The notes under the pieces were generated by a model that searched no databases, was not told the DNA's origin, and worked only from the letters and a program-made list of their open reading frames with translations. Source: Crocosphaera sp. (GTDB taxonomy: Bacteria > Cyanobacteriota > Cyanobacteriia > Cyanobacteriales > Microcystaceae). From it: a stretch of DNA of 64,000 bases. The stretch spans positions 1 to 64,000 of the forward strand of contig NZ_JASJEB010000007.1 in the NCBI RefSeq assembly GCF_030064895.1, read 5' to 3'. This document shows, piece by piece, positions 62,619-64,000 of the stretch. Both the position numbers and the translations under genes were made by a program. The first letter of the stretch is position 1, and each line of letters opens with the position of its first letter.

Positions 62619-62955
62619 TTTTATTGCGCAACAGTGAATTTCATAACAGATTATAACCTGCTATGTAGATTCAGATGATCAGGATAGATGGTTCAGTTTT
62701 TTGTCAGTGATCGCATAACACTTAACTACTTCTGAAACTGTTATCTTCTATTGCGCAACAGTAAATTTTCTCACAGCTTATAACCTGTTATGTAGAGTCA
62801 GATGATAAATATAGATGGTTAATTTTCTAGTCGGCGATCGCAAGGTTAACTTAACTACTTCTTCTATTGCGCAACAGTAAAAGTTAGTTATTTTTGGAAC
62901 TGTATCTTATGGTTTGCTAGTTAACAAATGTATTCTCGAAGCGCAACAGTAAAAA
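62619..62955. repeat. Tandem direct repeats with TTGCGCAACAGT boxes
   Basis: The box ATTGCGCAACAGT occurs at 62623, 62750 and 62866, and a degenerate GCGCAACAGT at 62941. The first two spacings are 127 and 116 bases, and the intervals are themselves similar (TATAACCTG.TATGTAGA.TCAGATGAT...ATAGATGGTT, then a GATCGC and TTAACTACTTC). The TTGCGCAA core is palindromic. The array occupies most of the 500 bases between the DUF815 gene and sufD, where no gene is found. Confidence 0.8.
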
Positions 62956-62980
62956 TTAGGTGTGAGAGCAAAAAGCAACT

Positions 62981-63010
62981 TTAACAACAAAAATGTTTCT
63001 AAAGTATTGT
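62981..63010 (+). promoter_or_regulatory. Candidate SufR-controlled promoter of sufD
   Basis: -35 TTAACA (62981-62986), an 18-base spacer and -10 TATTGT (63005-63010) followed by AAG. CAAC-AAAAAT-GTTT at 62985-62998 differs by one base from the SufR site. Spacing and flanks match the sufB promoter position for position (ACTTTRACAAC ... TATTGTAAG). It lies about 107 bases upstream of the sufD ATG. Confidence 0.7.
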
Positions 63011-63116
63011 AAGATGAGTATAGACTCAGGTTTAGTCACCAGATTGTATCAATGTTGAAAACAGACGAAACCTGGAGCAAGAGAGACTGTAACTGCCTAT
63101 CATTGACGTTAACTGC

Positions 63117-64000
63117 ATGAATAACCCAACCCTCGACAAAATAAGTTCAGAAACCCACCTCAACAACCTATTACAACAGTGTCAGGCGAGTTCTCCTATC
63201 ATTGACACTGACTATGTGCATACCCTACGGAAAAATGCTGTTGCTCAAGTCAAAGAATTAACCCTTCCTACGAAAAAGGATGAGGAATGGCGGTTTACGG
63301 ATCTTTCGGAATTATCTCAGTTGGAATTTTCAGCAGCCAAAACTGAGAAAGTTGCCCAGAATATTATTGATAGTTTCATTTTACCTGAAGCGAAACAAAG
63401 TTACATTATTTTTGTCAATGGACAATATGCTTCTGAGTTATCCAATGTCTCTGCACTACCCCAAGATGTTTATGTGGGCAACCTAAGTAATTTATCCGAC
63501 TTACAAAAAGATAAAATTGTCAACCATTTAGGCAAATCAGAAGGAGAAAAAGACACATTTACGGCCTTAAATACCGCAGGTTTAACCGATGCTGCTGTCA
63601 TTTGGATTGACAAAAATATTGTTGTTGAAACTCCTATTCTGGTACTATTTCTTGCAGTTAGCACTGATACACCAAGTTTAATCCAACCTCGTACATTAGT
63701 CATAGCAGAAACAGGTTCTAGTGCTACATTGGTTGAGTATTATGGAACGGTAACAGAACACTGTTTAGATGTGAAAAAAAACAATCCTTATTTCACTAAT
63801 TCAGTCACAGAAATTTGCTTAGATAGTAATGCTCAAATCAATCATAATCGTATTCAAAGAGAATTAGGAGATAGCTTCCATATTGGTAGAAGTACCATTA
63901 CACAAAATCAAGATAGTCACTATACTTGTAACGAGATAAATTTAGGAGCAAAAGTATCGCGTCATAGCCTACAAATTTTGCAAAATGGCAGTCAAACGGA
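63117..64000 (+). CDS. sufD: Fe-S cluster assembly protein SufD, 5' part, cut by window end
   Basis: From the ATG at 63117 the frame is open to the window end (294 codons). SufD pairs with SufB on the SufC dimer and is needed for iron entry. Family features include 'KKDEEWRFTDLSEL' near residue 55, then 'LNTAGLTDAAVIWIDKN', 'QPRTLVIAETGSSATLVEYYG' and 'CLDSNAQINHNRIQRELGDSFHIGR'. It is separated from sufC by 38.6 kb. The neighbour downstream, perhaps sufS, is outside the window. Confidence 0.95.
   Translation, partial: MNNPTLDKISSETHLNNLLQQCQASSPIIDTDYVHTLRKNAVAQVKELTLPTKKDEEWRFTDLSELSQLEFSAAKTEKVAQNIIDSFILPEAKQSYIIFVNGQYASELSNVSALPQDVYVGNLSNLSDLQKDKIVNHLGKSEGEKDTFTALNTAGLTDAAVIWIDKNIVVETPILVLFLAVSTDTPSLIQPRTLVIAETGSSATLVEYYGTVTEHCLDVKKNNPYFTNSVTEICLDSNAQINHNRIQRELGDSFHIGRSTITQNQDSHYTCNEINLGAKVSRHSLQILQNGSQT

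Noticed and set aside
62619-62955. CRISPR array
   Set aside because: Only four short boxes, with intervals that are themselves similar, so these are tandem duplications and not spacers.
24480-63116. Large mobile island inserted between sufC and sufD
   Set aside because: The interval contains ndk, gyrA, trxA, queF and other core genes and no integrase or attachment sites, so rearrangement is more likely.

Overview
The window looks like chromosome from a unicellular, AT-rich cyanobacterium, most like the Crocosphaera/Cyanothece group. The grounds are frequent HIP1 octamers (GCGATCGC), cyanobacteria-restricted families (Ycf46, DUF3593, DUF3155, a CCB-type cytochrome b6f assembly protein, SufR), several families of small palindromes and MITEs, and heptanucleotide tandem repeats between genes. 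The genus is an inference from gene content and style.

Layout. 0-12.6 kb is defence-like: a DUF6883/DUF4926 pair, dndD and dndE (phosphorothioation type), rpsD, then a three-gene minus-strand operon (HEAT-repeat CHAT protease, small acidic protein, protein with two C-terminal membrane helices), a TPR protein, an exported C13/caspase-like peptidase and a TIR-domain protein. 12.7-19.7 kb holds an Rpn/DUF4351 nuclease, a histidine phosphatase, Ycf46, a MerR-TipAS-ClpN regulator with a textbook 19-bp-spacer promoter, an SH3b protein and SelO. 19.8-25.4 kb carries a decayed cytosine methyltransferase, a HigBA pair, sufR-sufBC and a second toxin-antitoxin pair whose toxin is frameshifted. 25.4-41.5 kb has a giant Ser/Thr kinase-TPR protein, ndk, fasciclin, two-gene thiol-histidine (EgtD plus EgtB/OvoA-like) synthesis, a GTPase and thioredoxin. 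41.6-43.1 kb is a TnpB element with an intact nuclease triad and a readable right end. 43.2-64 kb has an HDAC-family deacetylase, a REC-PAS-GAF-GGDEF protein carrying an in-frame MITE, ribokinase, an ABC exporter, a ferrochelatase-like protein with a His-rich tail, a sensor kinase, queF, gyrA, an ADP-ribosylglycohydrolase, a broken MNT/HEPN pair, a DUF815 ATPase and the 5' part of sufD.

Two results stand out. First, sufD lies 38.6 kb from sufBC, yet both carry the same promoter layout: -35, CAAC-N6-GTTK SufR-type operator, 18-bp spacer and TATTGTAAG. This suggests a split regulon that kept its control. Second, the CHAT protease operon (4.7-9.3 kb) has the shape of a sensor-protease plus membrane-effector conflict system. 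Its sensor repeats are nearly identical at DNA level, and it sits next to caspase-like and TIR genes. It is the best candidate here for an undescribed system. No tRNA, rRNA or CRISPR array was recognised.
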